Positions 34,771 through 42,071 of a DNA stretch of 58,562 nucleotides are shown in pieces. Each line of letters starts with the position of its first letter. The first letter of the stretch is position 1. The notes below the pieces were generated by a model. That model saw nothing but the letters and a program-made list of their open reading frames with translations, made no database searches and was not told the DNA's origin. The DNA is from Terriglobia bacterium (GTDB taxonomy: Bacteria > Acidobacteriota > Terriglobia > Acidiferrales > UBA7541). Position numbers and translations under genes: made by a program. The DNA lies in contig JAIQFB010000031.1 in the NCBI GenBank assembly GCA_020073485.1, positions 1 to 58,562 of the forward strand, in the 5' to 3' direction.

Positions 34771-37700
34771 TAGGGTGGCACCCCGAAGCCGTACAGGTCA
34801 TTGGCCCGTAGACCGCATTCCTCACTCCGGAGTGCTGTCCGGTCCACTGCGACAACGCATGGCATCCATTCGTGCAATTAAAAGTTGCAAAGTTTGTCGC
34901 CGACCCCGGATTTTGGTGGCAGGTGGCGCAAGTGGCCCCGTTGTGCGGGATTCTCCACCAGGTGTGGTTGAAGGTCGCCGTTGTCCAGTTCGTGGTCGTG
35001 TGGCAGGTCGAGCACGTGCTGGCCGGCGGGAAGCCGTTGCCGGTATGGTCCGGTACATTTCCTCCCAGAGTTGCCGTGCTTTGCCACTGGGCCGTGTGGC
35101 AGCTGTAGCAATCGGTCGGCGGGACGGCCGAACTGGTGTGGCAAAGATTGCAGGCCACCGTGACGTGCGCCCCGGTCAGCGGGAATCCGGTTGTGCTGTG
35201 GTCAAACGTCGCGCCCAGCCACGAGGTGGTTGTGTGGCATGAAGCGCAGGTCGTCGGATATCCCAGCGTGATGTGATTCGGCACCGCCCCGCCCAGCGTC
35301 GTGGTGCTTTGCCACGCGGCCGTGTGGCAGCTGTAGCAGTCTGTCGGCAGCGTGCCGCTGTAGTTGCTGTTCACGTGGCACGACGCGCAGGCCACACTCG
35401 TGTGCGCCCCGGTCAATGGGAACGTCGTCGTGGCGTGATTGAATGTCGAGGTCGTCCAATTCGACGTGGAATGGCAGATCGAACAATCGGTCGGGAAGCC
35501 CGCCGTAATGTGGTTCGGAACCGTGCCCCCGAGCGTCGCGGTGCTTTGCCACGCGGCCGTGTGGCATCCGTAGCAGGCCGTGGAATTCAGCGTGTAATTG
35601 TTGTTCACGTGGCACGAAGCGCAGGGCGTCGGCGTCGGCGAAACGTGCATTCCGGTCAGCGCAAATCCGGTCGTGCTGTGGTCAAACGTCGCCGTCGTCC
35701 AGCTCACCGTGGTGTGGCACGTGTTGCAATTCGCCGCCGCGAACGTGGCCCCGGCCGAGGAGTGCGGCGGCGCGTTGGTCTGCTGCCAGGTGGTCAGGTG
35801 GCAGCCAGAATTTCCGCAATCGGTCGGCGCGATATTCAGCGCGTAATTGTTATTGATGTGGCACAGATTGCAGGCCACCGTCGTATGGCTGTTTGTCAAC
35901 GGAAAGCCCGTTGTCGAGTGATTGAAAACTCCCGCCGTCCAGGTCGTAATTGGGTGGCATGACGCGCACTGCGCCGCCGTGGTCGGGAACCCGGCGGCGA
36001 CGTGGTTCGGAACGCTGCCGCCAAGCGTTGTGGTGCTTTGGAACGCCGCCGAGTGGCAACCGTAGCAATCCGTCGAATTCAGTGTGTAGTTGTTATTCAC
36101 ATGGCAGGCGACGCAAGCCGTCGGTGTCGGCGAGGCATGCGTTCCCGTCAGCGCAAATCCGGTCGTGCTGTGGTCAAACGTCGCCGTCGTCCAGCTCACC
36201 GTGGTGTGGCAGGTGTTGCAATTGGCCGCCGCAAACGCCGCGCCCGCCGTCGGGTGCACCGGATTATTCGTGCCCTGCCAGGTGGTCAGGTGGCAGCCGG
36301 AATTTCCGCAATCGGTCGGCGCGATGGTCAGCGCGTAGTTGCCGTTGATGTGGCACAGAGCGCAGGCCACGCCGGCATGTCCGTTGGTCAGCGGGAATCC
36401 GGTCGCGGTGTGATCAAACACGCCCGCCGACCAGGTCGTAATCGGGTGGCACGTGGCGCAGGCCGAAGCCGTGGTCGGGAATCCCGCCGTGACGTGATTC
36501 GGAACATTGCCGCCAATCGTCGTGGTGCTCTGGAACGCAGCCTGGTGGCATCCATAGCAGTCCGCCGAATTGAGCGTGTAATTGTTATTGATATGGCAGG
36601 AGGCGCACGGCGTGGGCGTCGGGGACATATGCGTGCCCGTCAGCGTAAATCCGGTAATGCTGTGATCGAACGAAGCTGCGTCCCATCCTGTTGTCGTATG
36701 GCACGTGGCGCAATTGGCCGCCGCGAATGCCGCTCCGGAGGTGGAGTGCACCGGATTGTTCGTCCCCTGCCAGGTCGTTAAATGGCATTGCGAATTTCCG
36801 CAGTCGGTCGGTGCGATGGTCAACGCATAATTATTGTTGATGTGGCACAAAGCGCAGGCCACGCCGGCGTGCCCGTTGGTCAGCGGGAATCCGGTCGCGG
36901 TGTGATCAAACACGCCCGCCGACCAGGTCGTAATCGGGTGGCACGTGGCGCAGGCCGAAGCCGTGGTCGGGAATCCAGCCGTGACGTGGTTCGGAACATT
37001 GCCGCCAATCGTCGTGGTGCTCTGGAATGCGGCCGAGTGGCAACCGTAACAATCCGTCGAATTCAGCGTGTAATTGTTGTTCACATGGCAGGCGATGCAC
37101 GCCGTGGGCGTCGGAGACATGTGCGTCCCGGTCAGCGTGAATCCCGTCGTGCTGTGATTGAACGATGCCGTCGTCCAGCTCACGGTCGTATGGCAGGTCG
37201 CGCAGTTCGCCGCCGCGAATGCCGTTCCGGACGTCGAGTGCACCGGATTGTTCGTCTGCTGCCAGGTGGTCAGGTGGCACTGCGAATTTCCGCAATCGGT
37301 CGGCGCAATTGTCAGCGTGTAATTGTTGTTGATGTGGCACGACGCGCAGGCCACATTGGCATGGCCGTTCGTCAGCAGGAATCCCGTGGTGCTGTGATCG
37401 AAGGTCGCCGTCGTCCAGCTCACCGTGTTGTGGCAGGTGCTGCAATTCGCGGCGGCAAACGCGGCCCCGGCCGAGGGGTGCACGGGATTCGTGGTCGTCT
37501 GCCAGGTAGTCAAATGGCATTGCGAGTTTCCGCAATCGGTCGGCGCAATCGTCAGATTGTAATTGTTATTGATATGGCAGGAAGCGCAGGGCACATTGGC
37601 GTGGCCGTTGGTCAGCAGGAAGCCCGTGATGGCGTGGTCAAAGCTGGCGTTCAGCCAGGTATCGAACGTCGTGTGGCAGGTCTCGCAGGTAGTCGAGAAT

Positions 37701-38230
37701 TTTGCCGCCACGTGATTGGGGTTCACGGTCTTCTGGAAATCCGTCAGGTGGCACGACGCGCAGGCCGTCGAGAGCCCGGTAAATTGCCCGACCGCCGCGT
37801 TCTTGTGGCACAGGTCGCATTCCACCACCGCGTGCGCGCCCAGCAGCGGAAACCGGTTGAAGTGATTCTTGATCGCTGTCACGGATACATTCCAGCCCGA
37901 GGGCGTGTGGCACTGCGCGCAGTTGGCGCCCATCTGTCCGCGATGAATATCCGCGTGGCAGTCCGCGCAATTCTTACCCACATTCGTGAAGACAGGCTTG
38001 GTGTGACACTCCGTGCAGCGCACCTTCTCGTGCATCCCGCGGAGCGGGTAACGGGTGGAATCGTGATTGAATTCGGGAACCGCGCGAATCGGAGTCCAGC
38101 TCGTGCTGGTGTGGCAGTTCTCGCAGGGAATGTTCAGAGGGCCGTGCGGACTCCGGCTTGGCTGTCTTTGAGCCTCGGCCGTGCGCACAAATGCCAGCGC
38201 GAGAAGAATTAGCGCCAGCCGGCTGCCCAC
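34763..38230 (-). CDS. Giant multiheme cytochrome c, 43 heme-attachment-like motifs
   Basis: A 1155-residue exported c-type cytochrome; GTG start, signal peptide LALILLALAFVRTAEA. I count 43 motifs: 36 CX2CH, six CX4CH (CGNSQCH three times, CGNSGCH twice, CTASGCH once) and one CX3CH (CTNGCH near the end). CX4CH is an accepted heme site in tetraheme cytochromes c3; CX3CH is unusual. The middle holds four 164-residue modules with six motifs each. Each module also has six non-motif histidines (in PNH, FDH, NGH, NPVH, FDH, GTH), enough for bis-His ligation of every heme. No lipobox or membrane anchor follows, so it is periplasmic, outer-surface or extracellular. The downstream barrel and b-type protein suggest extracellular electron transfer, which is inference. 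Confidence 0.93.
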   Translation of the reverse strand: MGSRLALILLALAFVRTAEAQRQPSRSPHGPLNIPCENCHTSTSWTPIRAVPEFNHDSTRYPLRGMHEKVRCTECHTKPVFTNVGKNCADCHADIHRGQMGANCAQCHTPSGWNVSVTAIKNHFNRFPLLGAHAVVECDLCHKNAAVGQFTGLSTACASCHLTDFQKTVNPNHVAAKFSTTCETCHTTFDTWLNASFDHAITGFLLTNGHANVPCASCHINNNYNLTIAPTDCGNSQCHLTTWQTTTNPVHPSAGAAFAAANCSTCHNTVSWTTATFDHSTTGFLLTNGHANVACASCHINNNYTLTIAPTDCGNSQCHLTTWQQTNNPVHSTSGTAFAAANCATCHTTVSWTTASFNHSTTGFTLTGTHMSPTPTACIACHVNNNYTLNSTDCYGCHSAAFQSTTTIGGNVPNHVTAGFPTTASACATCHPITTWSAGVFDHTATGFPLTNGHAGVACALCHINNNYALTIAPTDCGNSQCHLTTWQGTNNPVHSTSGAAFAAANCATCHTTTGWDAASFDHSITGFTLTGTHMSPTPTPCASCHINNNYTLNSADCYGCHQAAFQSTTTIGGNVPNHVTAGFPTTASACATCHPITTWSAGVFDHTATGFPLTNGHAGVACALCHINGNYALTIAPTDCGNSGCHLTTWQGTNNPVHPTAGAAFAAANCNTCHTTVSWTTATFDHSTTGFALTGTHASPTPTACVACHVNNNYTLNSTDCYGCHSAAFQSTTTLGGSVPNHVAAGFPTTAAQCASCHPITTWTAGVFNHSTTGFPLTNSHTTVACNLCHINNNYALNIAPTDCGNSGCHLTTWQQTNAPPHSSAGATFAAANCNTCHTTVSWTTATFDHSTTGFALTGMHVSPTPTPCASCHVNNNYTLNSTACYGCHTAAWQSTATLGGTVPNHITAGFPTDCSICHSTSNWTTSTFNHATTTFPLTGAHTSVACASCHVNSNYSGTLPTDCYSCHTAAWQSTTTLGGAVPNHITLGYPTTCASCHTTTSWLGATFDHSTTGFPLTGAHVTVACNLCHTSSAVPPTDCYSCHTAQWQSTATLGGNVPDHTGNGFPPASTCSTCHTTTNWTTATFNHTWWRIPHNGATCATCHQNPGSATNFATFNCTNGCHALSQWTGQHSGVRNAVYGPMTCTASGCHPNG
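35480..37450 (-). repeat. In-gene tandem modules, 492-bp unit, four copies
   Basis: Within the giant cytochrome gene, equivalent sites recur every 492 bp: the complement of the CHPITTW codons starts near 35939, 36431 and 36923, with a diverged copy near 37415. The two middle copies are nearly identical over more than 100 bp, for example from 36411 and from 36903. The unit is 164 codons and carries six heme motifs, so the number of hemes can change in frame by unequal recombination. Boundaries are approximate. Confidence 0.85.
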
Positions 38231-38489
38231 CTGGAAAAAGCGGAAAATGTTCGACCCTCGGTCCGACGTAAACTCGTGTCCATGCGCCTGTTACAGCACA
38301 ATGGAAGTTTACCGCTCCGGCAAACGGTCCTCTACTGGCCTGAGGGGCAGTAATGGATCAGGTCCCTCTTCCGCTGGGGGGTAGCGGAGCTCCGACAGCT
38401 AATCGCAGGCTGTTCCCGTAGATGCCCGAAGATCCAGCCGGGTTGCCATATAGCGGCAATGGTTATACCGCTGCCGTTAATATGCAAGC

Positions 38490-40469
38490 CTAATTCAGGC
38501 GCGGCACATTCGGTCCATGGCAATCGGCACATGCCTTGGACGTGGGCTTGTAGAACAGCACCAGTTTTCCCTGAACTTCGCGTTCCAGGGAGTGGCACTG
38601 CGGGCAGCCCACATTTTCGTGTCCGCCGGTGAGAGGGAATTGCGTGCGTTTGTCGTGATCGAACGTGGAAGGGGTCCAGCGTTGAGAGGTATGGCAATCC
38701 GCGCAGGGCGTCACGCCGTTCTTGGCCGCGAACTGCCCACCGTGCGCGTCGGTATGGCAGGCGTCGCAGTTTTGCGGCGTTCCCTTGAATTGAATGTCAT
38801 GCGTGCCGGCAATCGGCTTGTGGCAATCGTTGCAGGCCACCACGCGATGCGCTCCCACCAGGTCAAATTTCGTCTTCGAGTGGTCGAAGCCCGTGATCTC
38901 GATCCACGAGCGCACGTTGTGGCAGGCCTCGCATCCCAGCGGGATTCCATTCGCGCGTTTCAGTGCCATGCGGTCCTTGAATTCGCCCTTATGAGGATCG
39001 GTGTGGCACGCCGTGCAGGTGCGGTCCTCGAAATGGAACGGCAGGATTTTATCCGTGCGTCCGCCCAGCCCGGCCTTGTGGCAATCCGAGCAGGCTACCG
39101 CGGCGTGTGCTCCGGTCAGTGCGAACCGCGTGTTCCTGTGTTTTGCGATCGTGAAGGTGGACCGGTGGAAATCCTTCACCGTGTGGCAATCCTCGCACCG
39201 GTTCTGGTACGGCGCGGCCGCGAACTGCTTGTCGTGCTCATCTTTGTGGCAATCCAGGCAGGCCGCGAATTTCACCTTATACACCGTGTCCTTGCCCGCC
39301 GGAGTGTGGCACTTGTCGCAGGCCACGGCCGCATGTTTTCCTTCCAGCGGATATTTGGAGGTCGCGTGTTCCTTCACGCCGAATAGAGACGGCTTCCAGC
39401 CGTCGACTTTGTGGCATTCGGCGCACTCGCCCTTACTGGCCGTTTCCTGGAACTGGCCCTTGTGGGGGTCCGGCGTATGGCACACCGCGCAGGTGCCGAA
39501 TTCCAGCGGCTTCTTGAAATCGCCCTTGGCGTGGCAATCCGTGCAAGCCACCTTCGCGTGCATTCCGAGCAAGGGATACTTCGTCTTGGAATGGTCAAAC
39601 TGCGACGACATATTGCTGCTGTTGATGATCTTCCATCCGCTCGTCGTGTGGCACGATTCGCAAGCCGCCTTGAACGCTCCCTTGTGCGGATCGGTATGGC
39701 ACGCCGTGCAGGTGTCAAACTTCAGCCCCTTATACTTGACCGTTTTGTCCGGCCCGGAAGGGAAGTGGCACTTCTCGCAGGTTACTTTCGCGTGCAACCC
39801 GGTCAGCGGATATTTGGTTTTGGAGTGGTCGAACTGATTCGCCTGTTTCCAGTCCACGATGTTGTGGCAACTGGTGCAATCCGGTCCGAGTTGCCCCTTG
39901 TGTGGATCCTGGTGGCAGCTGACGCAATCTTTCGACAGCCCGAAAAACGAGCGCGTCAGATCTTTATCGCGGATCAACGCGCGCACCGCCGGATTCATGT
40001 GCGACGGCGTGTGGCATTTTTCGCAGGCGACTCCGGCATGCTTATCCACCAGAGGATAACCGGTAAGCTTGTGATCGAATTGTTTCTGAGGCGGGTCCCA
40101 GTGGATCAGTGCAAAGTCCGCGCCGTTGTGCTCCAGGTGGCATCGCACGCAATCCCTGCCGTTGGGATTCTGCATCCCCAGCTGCGCGTGATATCCGGTC
40201 TTCGCCGCCAAAGCCCCCGCAACTTCCTTATGGCATTCCAGGCACTTGAACGCCGGCGTGCTGGTCCCGAACTGGTGGCACGAGGTGCATTGCGTCGCCC
40301 CGTTCAAGGACTCATGAGCTTTGGAAAGCGGCCCAGGCGAAATCTGAGCCTGCGCGCTGCTTGAAATGAAAAGCAGCCCGGCAAAAACCACGAGCACGGC
40401 AACCAGTAATCGCGCCGAATCAAAACCGCGAATTAGGCTTTTGCTTGCGTCTGGTTCCCGGAAGTACAC
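38490..40469 (-). CDS. Multiheme cytochrome c, 23 CXXCH motifs
   Basis: A 659-residue exported cytochrome with 23 canonical CXXCH motifs and no CX3/CX4 variants. A signal peptide (ARLLVAVLVVFAGLLFISSSAQA) follows a GTG start at 40469, chosen because GGAGG lies 6 nt upstream; the ATG at 40580 has no such site. Recurrent units such as QFDHSKTKYPLTGLHAKVTC and CHTDPHKGAF place histidines at FDH, GxH and DPH, consistent with bis-His c hemes of the cytochrome c3/c7-like class. Lysine-rich loops differ from the Thr/Asn-rich giant cytochrome next door. It probably lies in the periplasm and relays electrons to the downstream complex, from which it is separated by 259 bp. Confidence 0.93.
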   Translation of the reverse strand: MYFREPDASKSLIRGFDSARLLVAVLVVFAGLLFISSSAQAQISPGPLSKAHESLNGATQCTSCHQFGTSTPAFKCLECHKEVAGALAAKTGYHAQLGMQNPNGRDCVRCHLEHNGADFALIHWDPPQKQFDHKLTGYPLVDKHAGVACEKCHTPSHMNPAVRALIRDKDLTRSFFGLSKDCVSCHQDPHKGQLGPDCTSCHNIVDWKQANQFDHSKTKYPLTGLHAKVTCEKCHFPSGPDKTVKYKGLKFDTCTACHTDPHKGAFKAACESCHTTSGWKIINSSNMSSQFDHSKTKYPLLGMHAKVACTDCHAKGDFKKPLEFGTCAVCHTPDPHKGQFQETASKGECAECHKVDGWKPSLFGVKEHATSKYPLEGKHAAVACDKCHTPAGKDTVYKVKFAACLDCHKDEHDKQFAAAPYQNRCEDCHTVKDFHRSTFTIAKHRNTRFALTGAHAAVACSDCHKAGLGGRTDKILPFHFEDRTCTACHTDPHKGEFKDRMALKRANGIPLGCEACHNVRSWIEITGFDHSKTKFDLVGAHRVVACNDCHKPIAGTHDIQFKGTPQNCDACHTDAHGGQFAAKNGVTPCADCHTSQRWTPSTFDHDKRTQFPLTGGHENVGCPQCHSLEREVQGKLVLFYKPTSKACADCHGPNVPRLN

Positions 40470-40867
40470 CAAATTCCTCCAGCAAACGGGTGCGGATGCA
40501 ATCGCCTTGGCCAGAATGACCACTTTCCCGCGTCGGCGACTCGGAATTCGCCCTCGGCCCCCGTTCATCCAAACTACCACTGGAGGAGCTTTGCTTCCGA
40601 AAAGCTTAAAGATGTGTGTCCTTATTGAAAAACTGTACCGAAGTGCAGTGCGTCGCTGTCCATAGAGCAGATGGCGGGCAGGATGTTGTTATGGGGAAGG
40701 TTTAAGTAGCACAGCAACTCTTGGCTGTGCGGTTTTTGCAATCTTACTCAGATCGACGACGTACCCCTGGCCCTCAAAATCGCACAGCCAAGAGTGGCCG
40801 TGCTGCTAAAATCTATCCGCAGCATGTTTAGCCGCTGACGCCTTGGTCAAGCCGCCTTCCAGGCTCC
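40470..40867. other. Intergenic region upstream of the 23-heme gene
   Basis: This 398-bp gap holds the promoter and GGAGGAATTTG ribosome-binding site of the 23-heme cytochrome near 40470-40480, and an inverted repeat at 40708-40809. A possible in-frame extension of the cytochrome up to 40580 has arginine-rich, non-signal-like sequence and was not accepted. Nothing else was recognised. Confidence 0.55.
40708..40809. repeat. Inverted repeat, AGCACAGC...CTCTTGGCTGTGC arms
   Basis: The left arm (40708-40735) contains CTCTTGGCTGTGCGGTTTTT. The right arm (40778-40809) contains its near complement, GCACAGCCAAGAG, then GTGCTGCTA. The 40-bp loop has no feature. It is related to the repeat at 27465-27582 and could also act as a terminator for the gene ending at 40868. 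Confidence 0.75.
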
Positions 40868-41431
40868 TCACCGATGCAACCCTGGCTTCCAACGCACGTC
40901 CTGCTTTCCTTTATCATTCAAAAATCGCGCTAGCACAAATAAAAGATCCGAGAGCCGGTTGACGTACCGGATGACCGCTGGATTTACAGCTCCTTCGGCA
41001 GCCAGCCGCACGATCTCCCGCTCCGCCCGCCGCGTCACTGTCCGCGCAAGATGCAAATACGCCGACGCCGCGCTGCCTCCGGGCAGCACAAAACTGTCGA
41101 GCGGCGCAAGATCAGCATTGTACAAATCGATCGTGTTCTCCAGCCACGTGACTTGCTCTTCGGTGATGCGCAGCGCAGGGGTGCCCGCGCCCGGCCTCTC
41201 CGGCACGCACAAATCCGCGCCCGCGTCGAACAGGTCATTCTGAATGTGATTCAAAATTTTGAGCACCGCAGCCTCGCTCACGTGCAGGCTCGCCACGCCA
41301 ATCGCGGAATTGGCTTCGTCCACCTCGCCGTATGCGGACACCCGAAGGTGGAATTTGGGAAGGCGAGAGCCGTCGCCCAGCGACGTCTGTCCCTCATCCC
41401 CCGTGCGCGTATAAATTTTGTCGAGTTTCAT
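40868..41431 (-). CDS. ATP:cob(I)alamin adenosyltransferase, PduO type
   Basis: A 187-residue PduO/MMAB-type adenosyltransferase that makes adenosylcobalamin from reduced cobalamin and ATP. The family N-terminus is intact (KLDKIYTRTGDEGQTSLGDG), followed by GEVDEANSAIGVA, and the C-terminal helix holds LPGGSAASAYLHLARTVTRRAER and the closing YVNRLSDLLFVLARFLN. The ATG at 41431 removes a 68-residue unrelated extension. The gene is divergent from the iorA-like gene (172 bp between them). No cobalamin riboswitch box was found upstream. Confidence 0.93.
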   Translation of the reverse strand: MKLDKIYTRTGDEGQTSLGDGSRLPKFHLRVSAYGEVDEANSAIGVASLHVSEAAVLKILNHIQNDLFDAGADLCVPERPGAGTPALRITEEQVTWLENTIDLYNADLAPLDSFVLPGGSAASAYLHLARTVTRRAEREIVRLAAEGAVNPAVIRYVNRLSDLLFVLARFLNDKGKQDVRWKPGLHR

Positions 41432-41603
41432 CGTGAGTTCTGCCGGATCGATCAAATCGTATCCTGATTTGTAACGCGCAGGAAGCCCGGATTTCATATT
41501 CACGGCGCGGGGAATGATTGACCGTTTACCACTTGCCGTTGTGCGCCGGGAAAAGCATTGCCGTCCTTGACGAATCGCGGCGTTCGCAATAACCTCTGGG
41601 CAT

Positions 41604-42071
41604 ATGAGCGCCATCACCTTGAAAGTCAACGGCACCTCTCACACACTGGATCTGGATCCCACAACGCCGCTCCTGTACGCCCTGAGCGACGACCTGCAAC
41701 TGCGCGGCCCGAAATTCGGCTGCGGCCTCGGCCAGTGCGGGGCCTGCACCGTGCTCGTCAAAGGCCAGGCGGTCCGCTCCTGCATCACTCCGGTGGAGAC
41801 CGTGCAGGGCGTGGAAATCACCACCCTTGAAGGCCTCGGCACCATCGAAAAGCCGCACGCCATCCAGAAAGCCTTTATCGAAGAGCAGGCTGCGCAGTGC
41901 GGATTCTGCCTCAACGGCGTGATTCTCACCGCCAAAGCGTTCCTCGACAAAAATCCAAAGGCGAACGAAAAACAGATTCAGGAAGCGATGTCGCGCGTGC
42001 TCTGCCGCTGCTTCACGCACACGCGCATGTTGCGCGCCATCGGCCGCGCGAAACAGGAGATGGCCCGATGA
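41604..42071 (+). CDS. iorA: 2Fe-2S subunit of a molybdenum hydroxylase (isoquinoline 1-oxidoreductase alpha-like)
   Basis: A 155-residue small subunit carrying two [2Fe-2S] clusters. The plant-type cluster is in FGCGLGQCGACTVLVKGQAVRSC; the second, four-helix-bundle cluster uses CGFC (about 99-102) and CRC (about 135-137). It passes electrons from the Mo site of the partner to an acceptor. The length matches IorA and aldehyde dehydrogenase small subunits. Its stop overlaps the start of the large-subunit gene (ATGA). No signal peptide is present; it is expected to be co-exported with the Tat-bearing large subunit. Confidence 0.92.
   Translation: MSAITLKVNGTSHTLDLDPTTPLLYALSDDLQLRGPKFGCGLGQCGACTVLVKGQAVRSCITPVETVQGVEITTLEGLGTIEKPHAIQKAFIEEQAAQCGFCLNGVILTAKAFLDKNPKANEKQIQEAMSRVLCRCFTHTRMLRAIGRAKQEMAR

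Noticed and set aside
32731-34773. 680-codon plus-strand frame opposite the beta-barrel gene
   Set aside because: It is antisense to a gene with clear signal peptide, barrel strands and operon overlaps; the frame is Arg-rich with no recognisable domain.
35480-37450. Regular repeats that could suggest a CRISPR array
   Set aside because: The 492-bp period is in frame, codes for heme motifs and has no short identical repeats with unique spacers.
36782-38212. 476-codon plus-strand frame opposite the giant cytochrome
   Set aside because: It is a repetitive shadow of the heme-module DNA on the opposite strand, without start signals.
38231-38489. Possible c-di-GMP (GEMM) riboswitch before the giant cytochrome
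   Set aside because: Hairpins can be drawn (for example around 38452-38471), but the conserved GEMM core sequences are not present.
41432-41603. Possible cobalamin riboswitch upstream of the adenosyltransferase
   Set aside because: The conserved B12 box (GCCACTG) is absent on the proper strand and the 172-bp region is short for that riboswitch.
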